Positions 32,701 through 40,469 of a stretch of DNA of 64,000 bases are shown one piece after another; positions within the stretch are counted from its first letter, which is position 1, and each line of letters starts with the position of its first letter. The position numbers and the translations under genes were made by a program. Source of the stretch: Streptosporangium album (lineage in GTDB: Bacteria; Actinomycetota; Actinomycetes; Streptosporangiales; Streptosporangiaceae); NCBI RefSeq assembly GCF_014203795.1, contig NZ_JACHJU010000002.1, forward strand, positions 1,054,001 through 1,118,000, given 5' to 3'. The notes under the pieces are model-generated. The model had not been told where the DNA came from. It saw only the letters and a program-made list of their open reading frames with translations, and searched no databases.

Positions 32701-33065
32701 TTCTTGGCCTCGGCGCTTTTGATATCAAGAGCTTTGCCGGTCTTGGTGGGACTTGTCGCGGGAAGTCCTTCGAGTCCGCCCTGATAGGCGGCGTACGAGT
32801 CGTAGTCGAGTTTGACCATCACGTTGACCGTGGCACCCGAGGTGGACTTCAGGAGGGCTTGGTCGCTCTGGGCGAGTTTGCCCGTCGTGGATTTGGCCCC
32901 CTGGACCGGTTCGCCTCCGGTCAGCGGGGTCGCCGTCCACTTCCTGGCGCTCGGGGTGGGGGTCGGATCCGCGCTCGCCGGCGGCGTCATCGCCGCGACG
33001 AGTCCGACGCCGGCGGCGAGCACCGCCACACGCCTGGTCCGTGATAACTGGGACTTCCTGGGCAA
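29724..33065 (-). CDS. Large secreted subtilisin-family (S8) serine protease
   Basis: This 1113-residue protein has a Sec signal peptide (RTRRVAVLAAGVGLVAAM, cleavage near PASA-D). An inhibitor I9-type propeptide region follows (to about 190), then the S8 domain with Asp in VVVGILDSGAWPEHP, His in SNGHGTHTATTS and Ser in AGTSMSSPHVAG. A PA domain is inserted around residues 440-560, and fibronectin-like and beta-sandwich domains follow. There is no membrane anchor. TTG at 33065 is preferred because AGGGAGG lies five bases upstream and gives a standard signal peptide. GTG 33095 and ATG 33089 lack such a site. A free exoprotease is likely. Confidence 0.92.
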   Translation of the reverse strand: MPRKSQLSRTRRVAVLAAGVGLVAAMTPPASADPTPTPSARKWTATPLTGGEPVQGAKSTTGKLAQSDQALLKSTSGATVNVMVKLDYDSYAAYQGGLEGLPATSPTKTGKALDIKSAEAKKYGKHIEEVENAFLSGLTKAVPAAKAGQKLRTVYGGIALRVPANKAAELLKLPGVAAVQEDRPEHLLTDSSASFIGAPAIYSKLGGSSSSGKGVVVGILDSGAWPEHPQFADPGTLPAVPATKDGAPRVCNFGDNPLTPAADPFTCNRKLIGGAPFLDTYNEVFGGEVYPDSARDSNGHGTHTATTSAGGPVADANPLGISRGPIHGIAPAAHVSVYKVCGVEGCFPSDSAQAVGRAILDGVRVINFSISGGSSPYSDPVELAFLDAYAAGVLVSASAGNSGPGAATTDHLGPWVTTVAASTQSRTFQSTLTLAGSGGATATLKGASITAGLASPLPVVLASAPPYSNALCTAPAPPGLFTGKIVVCQRGAGRIMKSYNVRQGGAAGMILYNATPLDVMTDNHWIPTVHLDKPEGDALLAFLSANAGATGSFTQGAKATWQGDTMTTFSSRGPGGDFLKPDVTAPGLHILAGQTPTLEGPEGGPQGNLYQVIAGTSMSSPHVAGASALVFALHPDWTPGQVKSALETTATTSVTKQDRVTPADPFDFGGGRIDLTKAGDPGLTLNETAENFAASAGDELNRIDLNLPSVNAPTMPGLITAKRTFTNVSDKTLTYTATGTTVNGANITVLPPLFTVKPGKSAKITVVVTAPDLPEGQYFGQVNLKQVGGSRNLHLPVAFVRKEGAVPVDQTCVPDTIARDTGESTCTVSVQNSTLKDAEVTAVSTLNGKLRLNSVTGATKVGSQIATAKTTLTARQPDRPGIAPGTGPAPYLPLDAFGIAPTPIGDEQALNFTVPAFTYAGKTYTRLGIVSNGYTIAGGTSGSADIAATPQSLPDPVTPNNVLAPYWTDLDGTGTPGVYVGTLTDGVSDWLVVEWRLNVYGTTDAKVFQQWIGLNGTEDITYTYDPGNLPGGPPAGYGLTVGAENDEGTAGGQITGPPAEDLRVTSTPGAPGGTLTYTMKIKGVSSGDGTVTTGTSTPQVKGITIEVDKITVR

Positions 33066-33514
33066 CGAGACCTCCCTGTGGGGACGCATGACCACGTCAC
33101 GCCGCCAGGAGGTGTCGGGTCACCCGGGCATGCCCGGACAAGGGCATGACTGAGGAGGACTCGACCCTCCCCGGTGGGTGACGAGAGCGGCCGGCCGTAA
33201 AGGCGGCCGATCATGACAGGGAGCCTAACTAGAGGCCATTTATTTGCCTAGATCCGGAATTTGCCACAATCGTCGCCAGAGTTGGTCAAGTTTGCTTATA
33301 CGATCTGCCCGGCGGTCCGGTGGGTCATGTCGTGGCTGGTCGGCGGCCTGCGGACCCCACCCTCATTGATGACGGGACCGTCCCGGATTTCTCTCCGGAC
33401 CACACCCGCGAGTGGCCATATTTCGCCATATACATGATTTGATGCTTCTTGTCTGGTTCGTTCCAACGAGGGTGGGTCCACCCGGCGGCTCCGGAGGATG
33501 AGAGGCTTGGTCGC
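33066..33514. other. Divergent intergenic region, protease / Smr gene
   Basis: These 449 bases separate the divergent protease and Smr genes. The part from about 33220 to 33440 is clearly lower in GC than the surroundings, with TTTATTTGCC and TTTGCTTATACG tracts, as expected for two promoters. No firm -35/-10 pair and no operator can be assigned. Confidence 0.4.
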
Positions 33515-33769
33515 GTGAAGCTGAAGCTGGATCTGCACCCGATCTTCAACCGCGGCGGCGAGATCGACAAGGCGCTGCGCGGCATCATCGACGAGGCCAT
33601 CAGGAAGAAGGCCACCGAGGTCGAGATCATCCCGGGGAAGGGGTCCGGCCAGCTCAAGAAGAAGGTCCTGCGCTTCCTGGAGCAGAAGGAGATCAAGGCC
33701 CTCTACCACCGCATCGACAAGGACTCCAAGAACCACGGCCGCCTGTTCGTCTACTTCCGCCACAAGTAG
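33515..33769 (+). CDS. Small Smr-domain protein
   Basis: The 84-residue protein is an isolated Smr (small MutS-related) domain. It starts MKLKLDLHPIF with the LDLH motif, and has VEIIPGKGSGQLKKKVLRFL with the GxG loop, then the final strand GRLFVYFRHK. Isolated Smr domains bind branched or structured nucleic acid, and some are endonucleases. The GTG at 33515 gives a complete domain; the frame extends upstream to 33449 through a non-homologous Pro/Glu stretch and the ribosome site is weak, so the start is less certain than the family. Confidence 0.82.
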   Translation: MKLKLDLHPIFNRGGEIDKALRGIIDEAIRKKATEVEIIPGKGSGQLKKKVLRFLEQKEIKALYHRIDKDSKNHGRLFVYFRHK

Positions 33770-34107
33770 GACCGCAGGGCGCCGAGCAGCGCAGATGACA
33801 CGCCTGGTGCGGCGATCGGGAAAGGACACCGGGCCGCCGCTCGCGGTGGGAGGGCGCATCCCACCCTCATCCCAGCGGGTCAGCAGAGCAGGCAGCTCAT
33901 GATGGATCAAGACGTCCCAGCATCCCATCGGGGTGGTTTTCCTTGCTGGGAGTCGGAGGCCGATGCAAGCATTTCCCCTGCTCCCGGCGTGGTGCCGGCG
34001 ACGAGGGCGGAAAACGTACAGCGGGTCGTGAGAGCCGCGACGGTGAGCCCTTCAACCGCTCACCTTTTCCGCTGAACGTCACGCAGGAAGACAAGGGGAC
34101 TTCTCAC
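33770..34107. other. Intergenic stretch upstream of the AraC-type regulator
   Basis: About 340 bases with no convincing gene. A minus-strand frame at 33870-33928 reads GCWDVLIHHELPALLTRW, but it runs on into the antisense of the Smr gene and is not accepted. The last 20 bases contain the ribosome-binding region of the regulator gene (AAGGGGAC before GTG). Confidence 0.35.
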
Positions 34108-35142
34108 GTGATACGGCTTGACGAATTACCCGTCGGCGAGCGCTTCGACTTCTGGTGGGAGGCGGTCGCGCAAGCGGTGGTCTCGGTGGACGCCTCCAGT
34201 CCCGAAGCCGGCAGTTTCTGGGCTGAGATGCACGTGGTCGACCTCGGCATCGCACAGTTGTCACGGGTGCGGTGCACGTCGTTCGAGGCACAGCGCACCC
34301 GGCGCCGGATCCGCCAGTCCGACCCCGGCCTGTACCAGCTGTCGCTGACTCTTCAGGGCAGGTCGGGAATGCAGCAGCAAGGCCGTGAGGCCGACCTCGG
34401 GCCGGCGGATCTGCTGCTGTACGACACCTCCCGGCCCTTCCGCGCCTGGACGATGGCCGGCGGCGCTCCCGGGGCACGCGCCCCGCACGGGCACCCGGGG
34501 GGACACGGGCACTCCGGGGGCCTGGCCGACGGGCTGATCCTGCAGTTCCCCCGTGAGGTCCTCCCGGTTCCCAGCGCCGAGGTCGAACGGCTCCTGGCGG
34601 TACGGCTACCGGGACAGGAGGGCGTCGGCGCGCTGCTGTCCGGACTCCTTCTTCAACTGGTCCGGCAACGTGATCCGTTGACCCCACAGGAGGCCGTCCG
34701 CGTCTCCACGGTCATCCTCGACCTGCTCGCAACCCTGCTCACCCGAGACCTCGGCACGCGCCCGACGGCGTCGCCGAACGATCCGCGCCGCCTCCTGCTC
34801 ATGCGCGTGCAGGAGTTCATCGAGCGGAACCTGGGAGACGTGGACCTGTCCCCTTCGCTGATCGCCTCCTGCCACCACGTCTCCACCCGGCACCTGCAGA
34901 GGCTTTTCGAGGAGCAGGGCCTCAGCGTGGCGTGCTGGATCCGGCAGCGCCGGCTCGAACGTTGCCGGCGCGACCTGGCCGATCCCGCCCAGTACGACCT
35001 GCCGGTCCACACCGTCGCCGCCCGGTGGGGTTTCAGCAGTGAATCGCACTTCAACCGGGTCTTCCGCACCGCCTACGGCATGCCTCCGGCGACCTACCGG
35101 CGCAGCCTGAGGGAGTCGGCGGACGCGGACACCGCCTGCTGA
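34108..35142 (+). CDS. AraC-family transcriptional regulator
   Basis: The 344-residue protein has an N-terminal AraC-binding-like cupin region (DPGLYQLSLTLQGRSGMQQQ, LLLYDTSRPF). At the C-terminus two helix-turn-helix motifs are seen: LIASCHHVSTRHLQRLFEEQG and VHTVAARWGFSSESHFNRVFRTAYG. This layout matches actinobacterial regulators with the AraC_binding_2 domain. A His/Gly-rich insert (GHPGGHGHSGG, near residue 130) may bind metal or be a flexible loop. GTG 34108 starts MIRLDELPVGERFDFWW; the open frame upstream is not homologous. Target genes are unknown; a secreted small protein follows 155 bases downstream. Confidence 0.87.
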   Translation: MIRLDELPVGERFDFWWEAVAQAVVSVDASSPEAGSFWAEMHVVDLGIAQLSRVRCTSFEAQRTRRRIRQSDPGLYQLSLTLQGRSGMQQQGREADLGPADLLLYDTSRPFRAWTMAGGAPGARAPHGHPGGHGHSGGLADGLILQFPREVLPVPSAEVERLLAVRLPGQEGVGALLSGLLLQLVRQRDPLTPQEAVRVSTVILDLLATLLTRDLGTRPTASPNDPRRLLLMRVQEFIERNLGDVDLSPSLIASCHHVSTRHLQRLFEEQGLSVACWIRQRRLERCRRDLADPAQYDLPVHTVAARWGFSSESHFNRVFRTAYGMPPATYRRSLRESADADTAC

Positions 35143-35297
35143 CCGGGTTCGGCTCCGCAGGCGTGTTCCCCTGTCGCGGCCGGGCAAGACATCGGGCGTG
35201 AATCCTCAATGACATGGAATTTCGCAAATGTCAGCATCGTGTGAGCACTCGCAGTCGCCAATGGTGACGCACCAGGAAAACACGGAGGATCAGCCGC

Positions 35298-35660
35298 GTG
35301 AAACACATGAGGAAACTGGCCGTCGCGGTCGCCGCCACGAGCGTGGCCGCCGGACTCGTTCTCGCTCCCACGGCGGCCTCGGCGTCCCAGAGCAGCGCTC
35401 TGGGCTGCCAGGGGGCAAGTGCCACCCTTCACTACTATTACTACACGTCGAGCGGCAGCATCGGTGACTGGACCAAGAACTGCAGCGGGTCCTATTCCCT
35501 GAATTCCGCGGGGTTCCGCCTGTATTCGGGAGGCTGGTCCGGTTACATCAGCTTCAACGACAGCACGACGAAGAGGTTCTGCGACTGGCAGGACATCCCT
35601 CTGAACAAGAAGCGGGTCACCGGTATCTATCTCAGCGCCACGAGAGCGTCGTGGTGCTAG
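35298..35660 (+). CDS. Small secreted Cys-containing protein of unknown function
   Basis: The 120-residue product has a clear Sec signal peptide (MKHMRKLAVAVAATSVAAGL, likely cut after ASA near residue 29) and a mature part of about 90 residues rich in Ser, Tyr, Gly and Trp. There are four cysteines (in LGCQG, KNCSG, RFCDW and the last residue), allowing two disulfides. A compact beta-rich exported protein is suggested. I do not recognise a family. It has a lower GC content than its neighbours and sits between an AraC-type regulator and a convergent lipoprotein gene. Confidence 0.7.
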   Translation: MKHMRKLAVAVAATSVAAGLVLAPTAASASQSSALGCQGASATLHYYYYTSSGSIGDWTKNCSGSYSLNSAGFRLYSGGWSGYISFNDSTTKRFCDWQDIPLNKKRVTGIYLSATRASWC

Positions 35661-35694
35661 CGGGCGGGGCTCGCACCGAACACGCGCGCCGAGA

Positions 35695-35716
35695 CTGACG
35701 GGGACGTCCTCGTCAG
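35695..35716. terminator. 10-bp hairpin between convergent genes
   Basis: CTGACGGGGA and TCCTCGTCAG pair with one G-T wobble around a CG centre. It lies 34 bases after the small secreted protein gene and touches the stop region of the convergent lipoprotein gene. It is weaker than the other hairpins in the window. Confidence 0.45.
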
Positions 35717-36648
35717 GTCCCCTCCGGCTGCCACGTCAGCCGGGCGATGCCGGGCTTGGCGGGAAGGGTGCTCTTGCCCACGGGGCTGCCGAATTCGTAA
35801 ACGACCCGGTGCATCATCCAGGTGCCCTTGCCGGTCTCCAGCATCTCCGAGTAAACGGGCAGCCGGGTCTCGGGGTCGATGTAGCGGACGATGTCCACAG
35901 CGGACCCGCCGTTGGCCAGCAAGCTGTACGGGTGGGTGAACGAGTCGAGTTCGGTGTACTTGAACGCGTCCTGGTACAGGCCCGCGCCAACCGCTGACCC
36001 GGTGCCGAACCGCAGCGGCGTCACACTGATCTCGAGACGCACGTACGGCTTGCCATTCCGCTTGACGACGCTCATCCCACGGCCTCTGATCAACCCCTTA
36101 TAGTCGCCGAGTTGCCCGACGAAGATGTCGGCCTGCTTCTCGGTCAGCCCGCCGACGCCGAGACCGTCGTTGAGCCACGCCTGGGAGGGGAGGCTCGGGC
36201 ACCGGGTGGAGGACCTCATTTCCCAGCTGCCCTCGCCGGTCCAGAACCATTCCTCCGACCTGCCGCGGCACCAGGTCGCCCACGCCGTCCAGGTCTTTCC
36301 ACCCGCCACGGTCACCTGTGACTTCTCCAGGCGCACGTCCTTGGTCCGGTAGTCGAACCCCGAGACCACGACGTTACGACTGCCGCCGGGATAGAACTTC
36401 TCCTGCCGGTAGTACTCCTGCACCAGGTTGACCGATGGTTGCAGCGCCTGCTGCCGCAGCGACTCCAGGTAGAGCTCGCGCGCGTCGGCGGGCTTCTTGG
36501 CGTCCTCACCGTCTTTGGCGTCCTTCGGGGAGGGCGTGGCCACGGCGGTGCTCTCGGCCGCCTGCGGGCGCTCGCCCCAACCGGTCACCGCGCAACCGCA
36601 CACGGCCGCCAGCAGGGCCATCGCCAGTCCTCCTCGGAAAAACCGCAC
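35713..36648 (-). CDS. Lipoprotein of unknown function
   Basis: The 311-residue protein starts MRFFRGGLAMALLAAVCGCAV, a short lipoprotein signal with Cys near residue 17 or 19. A Lys/Asp/Ala-rich linker follows, then a mixed alpha/beta extracytoplasmic domain (about 60-311) with LRFGTGSAVGAGLYQDAF and YIDPETRLPVYSEML. The latter segment resembles the outer-leaf half-barrel proteins that report bound lipid, but no family can be named with confidence. GTG 36648 is preferred (GAGAGG upstream); a reading from 36735 would bury the signal peptide. Confidence 0.65.
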   Translation of the reverse strand: MRFFRGGLAMALLAAVCGCAVTGWGERPQAAESTAVATPSPKDAKDGEDAKKPADARELYLESLRQQALQPSVNLVQEYYRQEKFYPGGSRNVVVSGFDYRTKDVRLEKSQVTVAGGKTWTAWATWCRGRSEEWFWTGEGSWEMRSSTRCPSLPSQAWLNDGLGVGGLTEKQADIFVGQLGDYKGLIRGRGMSVVKRNGKPYVRLEISVTPLRFGTGSAVGAGLYQDAFKYTELDSFTHPYSLLANGGSAVDIVRYIDPETRLPVYSEMLETGKGTWMMHRVVYEFGSPVGKSTLPAKPGIARLTWQPEGT

Positions 36649-36996
36649 CGCACACCTCTCAGGTTTCGCCTCTTTTCGGTCAGAGACTCTACGCCCAAGC
36701 GCCCGACCCGGCACGGCGCCCCTTCTTCTGCACACATCACCTTCACCGCGCCGCGAGTCCCATGCTCGGCTCGGCGCATCCGATGCGCCTTGGATGATCG
36801 GAGTGGCGACGGGTGGTCAACGGTCCGGCCGCTGTAGCCGCTGGGTCCGGCGGCGCAGCTCTCGTTCACGGAGCCCATTCCAACCTGATAGCGCAGGTCG
36901 CGGGCTCGTCGCGGACCGCCGAACTTGGTACCGGAATAGAGAAGCCTCTGGTGGAGGAGTTGTCGACCAAGATCAACCATCACACCAGAGGCTCGT
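36649..36996. other. Upstream region of the IS5-type transposase
   Basis: These 348 bases separate the lipoprotein start from the transposase start. The last 55 contain a perfect inverted repeat listed separately. No gene is seen. The left terminus of the insertion sequence should lie here but no matching end was found beyond 37761, so the element's limits are not defined. Confidence 0.4.
36943..36993 (+). promoter_or_regulatory. 11-bp perfect inverted repeat just before the transposase start
   Basis: AGCCTCTGGTG (36943-36953) and CACCAGAGGCT (36983-36993) are exact complements separated by 29 bases and end three bases before the GTG of the transposase. Folded in mRNA they would hide the ribosome-binding region. 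This is a plausible device to limit translation from read-through transcripts, as known for other insertion sequences. Confidence 0.5.
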
Positions 36997-37761
36997 GTGC
37001 TGTTCCATCGTGCTGCGCCGCCGTTGCCACCCCGGACCCTGACCTACCTCGCCGGCGTGATCCGCCGTCACCGAGTCGCGATCAACTCGAGCCGGCGCAT
37101 ACTCAACCCCGGCCGGCAAGCCCTGCTTGTACTGGTCTACCTGCGCAAAGGTGAGACGTTCGCCGAGATCGCCGCAGGGTTCGGCATCGGTACGGCTACC
37201 GCCTGGCGCTACGTCCGCGAGACCGTCGCCCTGCTCGCCAAACGCTCACCCACACTCGATCAGGCTCTGCGGACGGCCAAACGCGCCGGATACGCCTTCA
37301 TCGTGCTGGACGGCACGCTCATCCCCATCGCCCGGGTGGCCGCCGACCGGCCCCACTCCTCCGGTAAACACAAGATGCACGGCATGAACATCCAGGTCCT
37401 CGCCGCCCCGGACGGCACTCCGCTCTGGACTTCCGGCTCCCTGCCCGGTCCGGTCCACGATCTTAAGGCGGCCCGGATCTAGGGCCTCATCCGCCGGCTA
37501 CACGCCAGCGGACTCATCGCCCTGGCCGATAAGGCTTACGTCGGTGCAGGTCCACGCGTGCTGGTGCCGTACAAGGGCCGAGGCAAGCCCCAATCACAGA
37601 AGACGGCCAACTCCGCCCAAGCCAAGCTCCGCGGTCCCGGCGAGCGAGCGAATGCCGTGCTGAAAACCTGGCGCATCCTGCGGAAACTCCGCTGCTGCCC
37701 TCTTCGCGCAGGTCAGCTGGTCAAAGCCATCCTCACCCTTCAAATGCGCGAAGCAGGATGA
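36997..37761 (+). pseudogene. IS5-type transposase with an in-frame amber stop
   Basis: The frame codes a DDE transposase of the IS5-like (HTH plus DDE_4) type. Residues 1-161 include LLVLVYLRKGETFAEIAAGFGIG (helix-turn-helix) and YAFIVLDGTLIPIARV (first Asp). At 37480 TAG interrupts the product after LKAARI. The same frame then resumes with GLIRRLHASGLIALADKAYVG (second Asp region), GERANAVLKTWRIL (Glu) and LRCCP, ending at 37761. Homologues usually carry Trp at this position, so a TGG-to-TAG change is likely. Without readthrough the catalytic triad is incomplete and the element is inactive. Confidence 0.85.
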
Positions 37762-37838
37762 AACGCTCAGTGCTGTCTGGTCAGGGCACTGGTTCGTCGC
37801 GACTCTAATGGCCCGGGTGTGCTCTCCGGTGCGCCACG

Positions 37839-38276
37839 TCACGATGGTCGAGCCACGTACGCTGTCTTTGCGTCGGCCGAGAACCCGCAGGCTCTGTAGA
37901 AGGCGTGGGTCGCAGGCTTGCGCGAGCCCATCATCAGCATCGCCTTGTAGCAGCCCGCATCCCATGCGGCTTGGAGTGTACCGGCCATGATCTGCTTACC
38001 CAGACCTGTGTCTCGCCGCGATTCCTCGACGACGACGTTCTCGATGACGGCGTAGGGCGATGCCGATCGGGTGATGTTGGGGATCACGTTGAGGTACGTC
38101 GTGGCGACGACAACCCCATCCAGTTCGAGCACGAAGAGATGCAGCGCTGGAGAGTCCAGGATCTGCTGGAAAGCTGCTGCATCAGATCCGTCCTTCAGAA
38201 CCGGATCGTCGGGCTGCAGTTGCCGGTAGAGGCGGATGATCTGCTCGAAGTCGCCAGGCCGAGTCTCACGGAACAT
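37839..38276 (-). CDS. GNAT family N-acetyltransferase
   Basis: The 145-residue protein has the GNAT acetyl-CoA fold: N-terminal FRETRPGDFEQIIRLYRQL, core strands VVATTYLNVIP and YAVIENVVVEESRRDTGLGKQIM (the R/Q-x-x-G-x-G/A loop is seen as RRDTGLGK), and the C-terminal ATHAFYRACGFSADAKTAY. The substrate, an amine, cannot be deduced. Its start lies 27 bases from the terminus of the IS1380 element, so its promoter was probably separated or replaced by that insertion. Confidence 0.87.
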   Translation of the reverse strand: MFRETRPGDFEQIIRLYRQLQPDDPVLKDGSDAAAFQQILDSPALHLFVLELDGVVVATTYLNVIPNITRSASPYAVIENVVVEESRRDTGLGKQIMAGTLQAAWDAGCYKAMLMMGSRKPATHAFYRACGFSADAKTAYVARPS

Positions 38277-38297
38277 GCCTGGAGCGTAACCAACGCA

Positions 38298-38302
38298 CTG
38301 AG
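38298..38302. repeat. Target-site duplication CTGAG (left copy)
   Basis: CTGAG directly flanks the left terminal repeat of the IS1380-family element and is repeated exactly at 40053-40057 on the other side. Confidence 0.85.
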
Positions 38303-40052
38303 CCTGAATCCACCGAGCGTCTTTGAATGATCGTTTCTAAGTTCGATTCCTCCATGAGGGCCGTTTCTCTCGGTGTTCGGCAGGTGGAGTCCTGTTTTCG
38401 GGCGTGATGGGGCCGCCGCTGGCGGGTTCTGCGGCTTGTCCGGGTCATGCGGTTCGGGGCGGTCGGTGGCGGTGTCGCCGGTGGCTGGGTAGGCCGTCAA
38501 GGTGCTGGCGGGGTGGTGCCTGTGAGATGGGATATCAAGCGGCTCGGGCGAGCGGTGGCGAGCGAAGCGCGTCGAAGAGGTTCATCCAGGCGGGCTGCCA
38601 GGGCCAGTGGCCGGGCAGGTGGAGGGTGATATGGCCGCGCCCGTGCCGGGCGAGGCGGGCGGGTACGGCGATGAGGTGGCGGCGCAGAGTGGCTCCACGT
38701 GCTCGTGCGCAGCGGGCTCCGGACAGGCAACCGGCGGCGCGGAGCAGGTTGTGGCTGATCGTGGCCAGTGCCAGCCAGGCGGCGTTGGCCGCGAAATTAC
38801 CGGAGGGCAGGTGAGCCAGCGGCCCGGAGATCAGATCGGCGAAGATCTGCTCGATGATCGCGTGATCACGATGCTGTCCTTCGGCCTGGATCAGCTCATA
38901 CGGAGTGTCGGTGAACACGGCGTGGTAGCGATAGCACGGGTGGTGGCCGGGGTCGGTCTGCTCACCCAGTCGTTTGACCCGGCGCACGATCAGGCGGGCG
39001 GTTACGGCCTGCCCCTTCTTGGAGGTGAACGCGGTGTAGCGGGTCTCGGCGACCTCGGCATCGGAGATCCACTGCCCGGATTCCTCGTCCAAGATGGCGT
39101 TGGGGTAGCTGATCGGGGTCCAGGCGCCCTGGGGGATCGCGGCGATCGCCGCCTTGATTTTGGGGTCCATCTTCGCGGTGAAGGAGAACCGGACATCGGC
39201 TCGCCGGCAGGCGCCGATGACCTTGGCGCTGTAGTAGGCCGCATCGCCTCGGCAGAGCAGGATGCCGGTGGCTCCGGCCTCCCGGGCCGTATTGATCGAC
39301 TCGGTCACGAAGGTGTCTGCGCCGCGGGCGGAGTTGGCGGTGCCGCCGCGCAACCGACTGGCGGTGATGACCGGGGCGGCCAGTGGGGTGGACAGGGCCG
39401 AGGCGAGCACGTTGAGACCGCGGACCCGCAGGCTCTTGCCTTGAATCTTGGTGTGCCCGAACCCGGCGCCCTGTTTGGTCGGCCCGTAAATCCGTTTTTG
39501 CATCGAGTCCAGATCGAGGAACGCCAGCACGTCCACGCCGGGCAGCAGCGGTGTGTGCGCGGCCAGACGGGCCAGCAGGCGGCGGCCGACCTTCCCGATC
39601 TGCCGCACGTTGCCCCACGTCAGACAGCGCAGAAACGACCCGAGCGTGGAGGGGGCGCGGATCCCGGCAAACAACTTATCCATCCCGCCGTGGCGCAGCA
39701 CGTCCAGATCATCGATGCTGTCGGCCCCGGCGATCATCCCGGCCACGATCGAGCCGATTTTCAGCGGGGCATTCACCCCGAGTCGGTCGGCGATGGTCAC
39801 GTGCTCCTGAGCCAGACCGGCCAGGTCACAGCGCTCGGCCAGGCGCATCACCGGCAGCAGGCCTGCGTAGGCGACCGTGTGCTGGTCATCGAAGATCGCA
39901 TGGGTGTGGGCGGGAGCGTGAGACAATCGCACTTACGACGTGCCCTCTTGATTCGGCGGCTGGAAGCGTAGAGAACTCCCATCCTGCCAGGTCAGAGGGC
40001 ATCGTCATGTCTACGGTCCAGCCCTCACCTGATAACGCTCGGTGGATTCAGG
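38303..40052 (-). mobile_element. Complete IS1380-family insertion sequence (1750 bp)
   Basis: The ends are perfect 18-bp inverted repeats: CCTGAATCCACCGAGCGT at 38303-38320 and its exact complement at 40035-40052. A 5-bp direct repeat CTGAG flanks the unit. One full-length transposase gene fills most of it. Size, terminal CC and 4-5 bp duplication agree with the IS1380 family. It is inserted between the GNAT gene and the 3' remnant of an older IS5-type transposase, so it landed next to existing transposon debris. Intact ends suggest recent insertion. Confidence 0.93.
38535..39932 (-). CDS. IS1380-family transposase
   Basis: The 465-residue DDE transposase has VDVLAFLDLDSMQKRIYGPTKQG (first catalytic Asp region), GATGILLCRGDAAYYSAKVI (second Asp) and HRDHAIIEQIFADLISGPLAHLPSG (the Glu region with Y-x2-R-type context). 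The latter is followed by NFAANAAWLALATISHNLLRA, which is characteristic of the family. The frame is intact over the usual length and lies inside well-defined terminal repeats, so the element may still move. Confidence 0.93.
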   Translation of the reverse strand: MRLSHAPAHTHAIFDDQHTVAYAGLLPVMRLAERCDLAGLAQEHVTIADRLGVNAPLKIGSIVAGMIAGADSIDDLDVLRHGGMDKLFAGIRAPSTLGSFLRCLTWGNVRQIGKVGRRLLARLAAHTPLLPGVDVLAFLDLDSMQKRIYGPTKQGAGFGHTKIQGKSLRVRGLNVLASALSTPLAAPVITASRLRGGTANSARGADTFVTESINTAREAGATGILLCRGDAAYYSAKVIGACRRADVRFSFTAKMDPKIKAAIAAIPQGAWTPISYPNAILDEESGQWISDAEVAETRYTAFTSKKGQAVTARLIVRRVKRLGEQTDPGHHPCYRYHAVFTDTPYELIQAEGQHRDHAIIEQIFADLISGPLAHLPSGNFAANAAWLALATISHNLLRAAGCLSGARCARARGATLRRHLIAVPARLARHGRGHITLHLPGHWPWQPAWMNLFDALRSPPLARAA

Positions 40053-40057
40053 CTGAG
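40053..40057. repeat. Target-site duplication CTGAG (right copy)
   Basis: This is the exact repeat of 38298-38302, directly outside the right terminal repeat of the IS1380-family element. Confidence 0.85.
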
Positions 40058-40190
40058 CCTGATGAGAGCTGACGGGCCTGGTGCAGGACGAGGATGGCCT
40101 GCATGATCGCGGTCACGCGGCGCGGGCAGCAGCGCAGCTTGGTCAGGATCTTCCAGCACTGCGAGGCTCCCGGCTGGAGCATCGGATCTT
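40058..40190 (-). pseudogene. 3' remnant of an IS5-type transposase
   Basis: A minus-strand frame reads CWKILTKLRCCPRRVTAIMQ and AILVLHQARQLSS, closely similar to the C-terminal end (WRILRKLRCCPLRAGQLVKA) of the IS5-type transposase at 37 kb. Only about 40 residues are left. The frame now runs into the end of the IS1380 element, which was inserted at this point. The bases up to 40263 stay open but are not recognisable. Confidence 0.7.
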
Positions 40191-40265
40191 GGTCGATTGC
40201 TGTCATACCGGGAGCCTCGTCTCCATCGATCTCCCGGCTACGCGCACCCATCGTGACCAGCACGA

Positions 40266-40469
40266 TCAGGATGGAAAAGCCTCACGGTTCTCGTGCTGCC
40301 GCTCGCGACGGAGCTCCCGTTCCTCGGCGTCCTTCTCGTCCCAGCGCGCCCGGGTCTCCTTGATCTGATAAAGGGTGATGCGGGACACCCAGATGACGAC
40401 GACCGCGATCGCCAGGGGCGTGTCCACATGGCCGGTGAAGACCAGCGCGAAAATGGCGATGAAACACAC
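40266..40469 (-). CDS. Small membrane protein of unknown function
   Basis: The 67-residue product has one or two hydrophobic segments (CFIAIFALVFTGHVDTP and AIAVVVIWVSRITLY) followed by a strongly charged helical tail (KETRARWDEKDAEERELRRE). The frame stays open upstream to a stop near 40540 (EEHIDTIEIVAKTASW precedes the given GTG), so the true start may be further up, perhaps at a CTG. No family is recognised. It stands between transposon debris and the WXG100-like pair. Confidence 0.5.
   Translation of the reverse strand: MCFIAIFALVFTGHVDTPLAIAVVVIWVSRITLYQIKETRARWDEKDAEERELRRERQHENREAFPS

Noticed and set aside
33296..33928. Minus-strand frame antisense to the Smr gene
   Set aside because: It covers the Smr domain in antisense; the Smr gene has clear family motifs.
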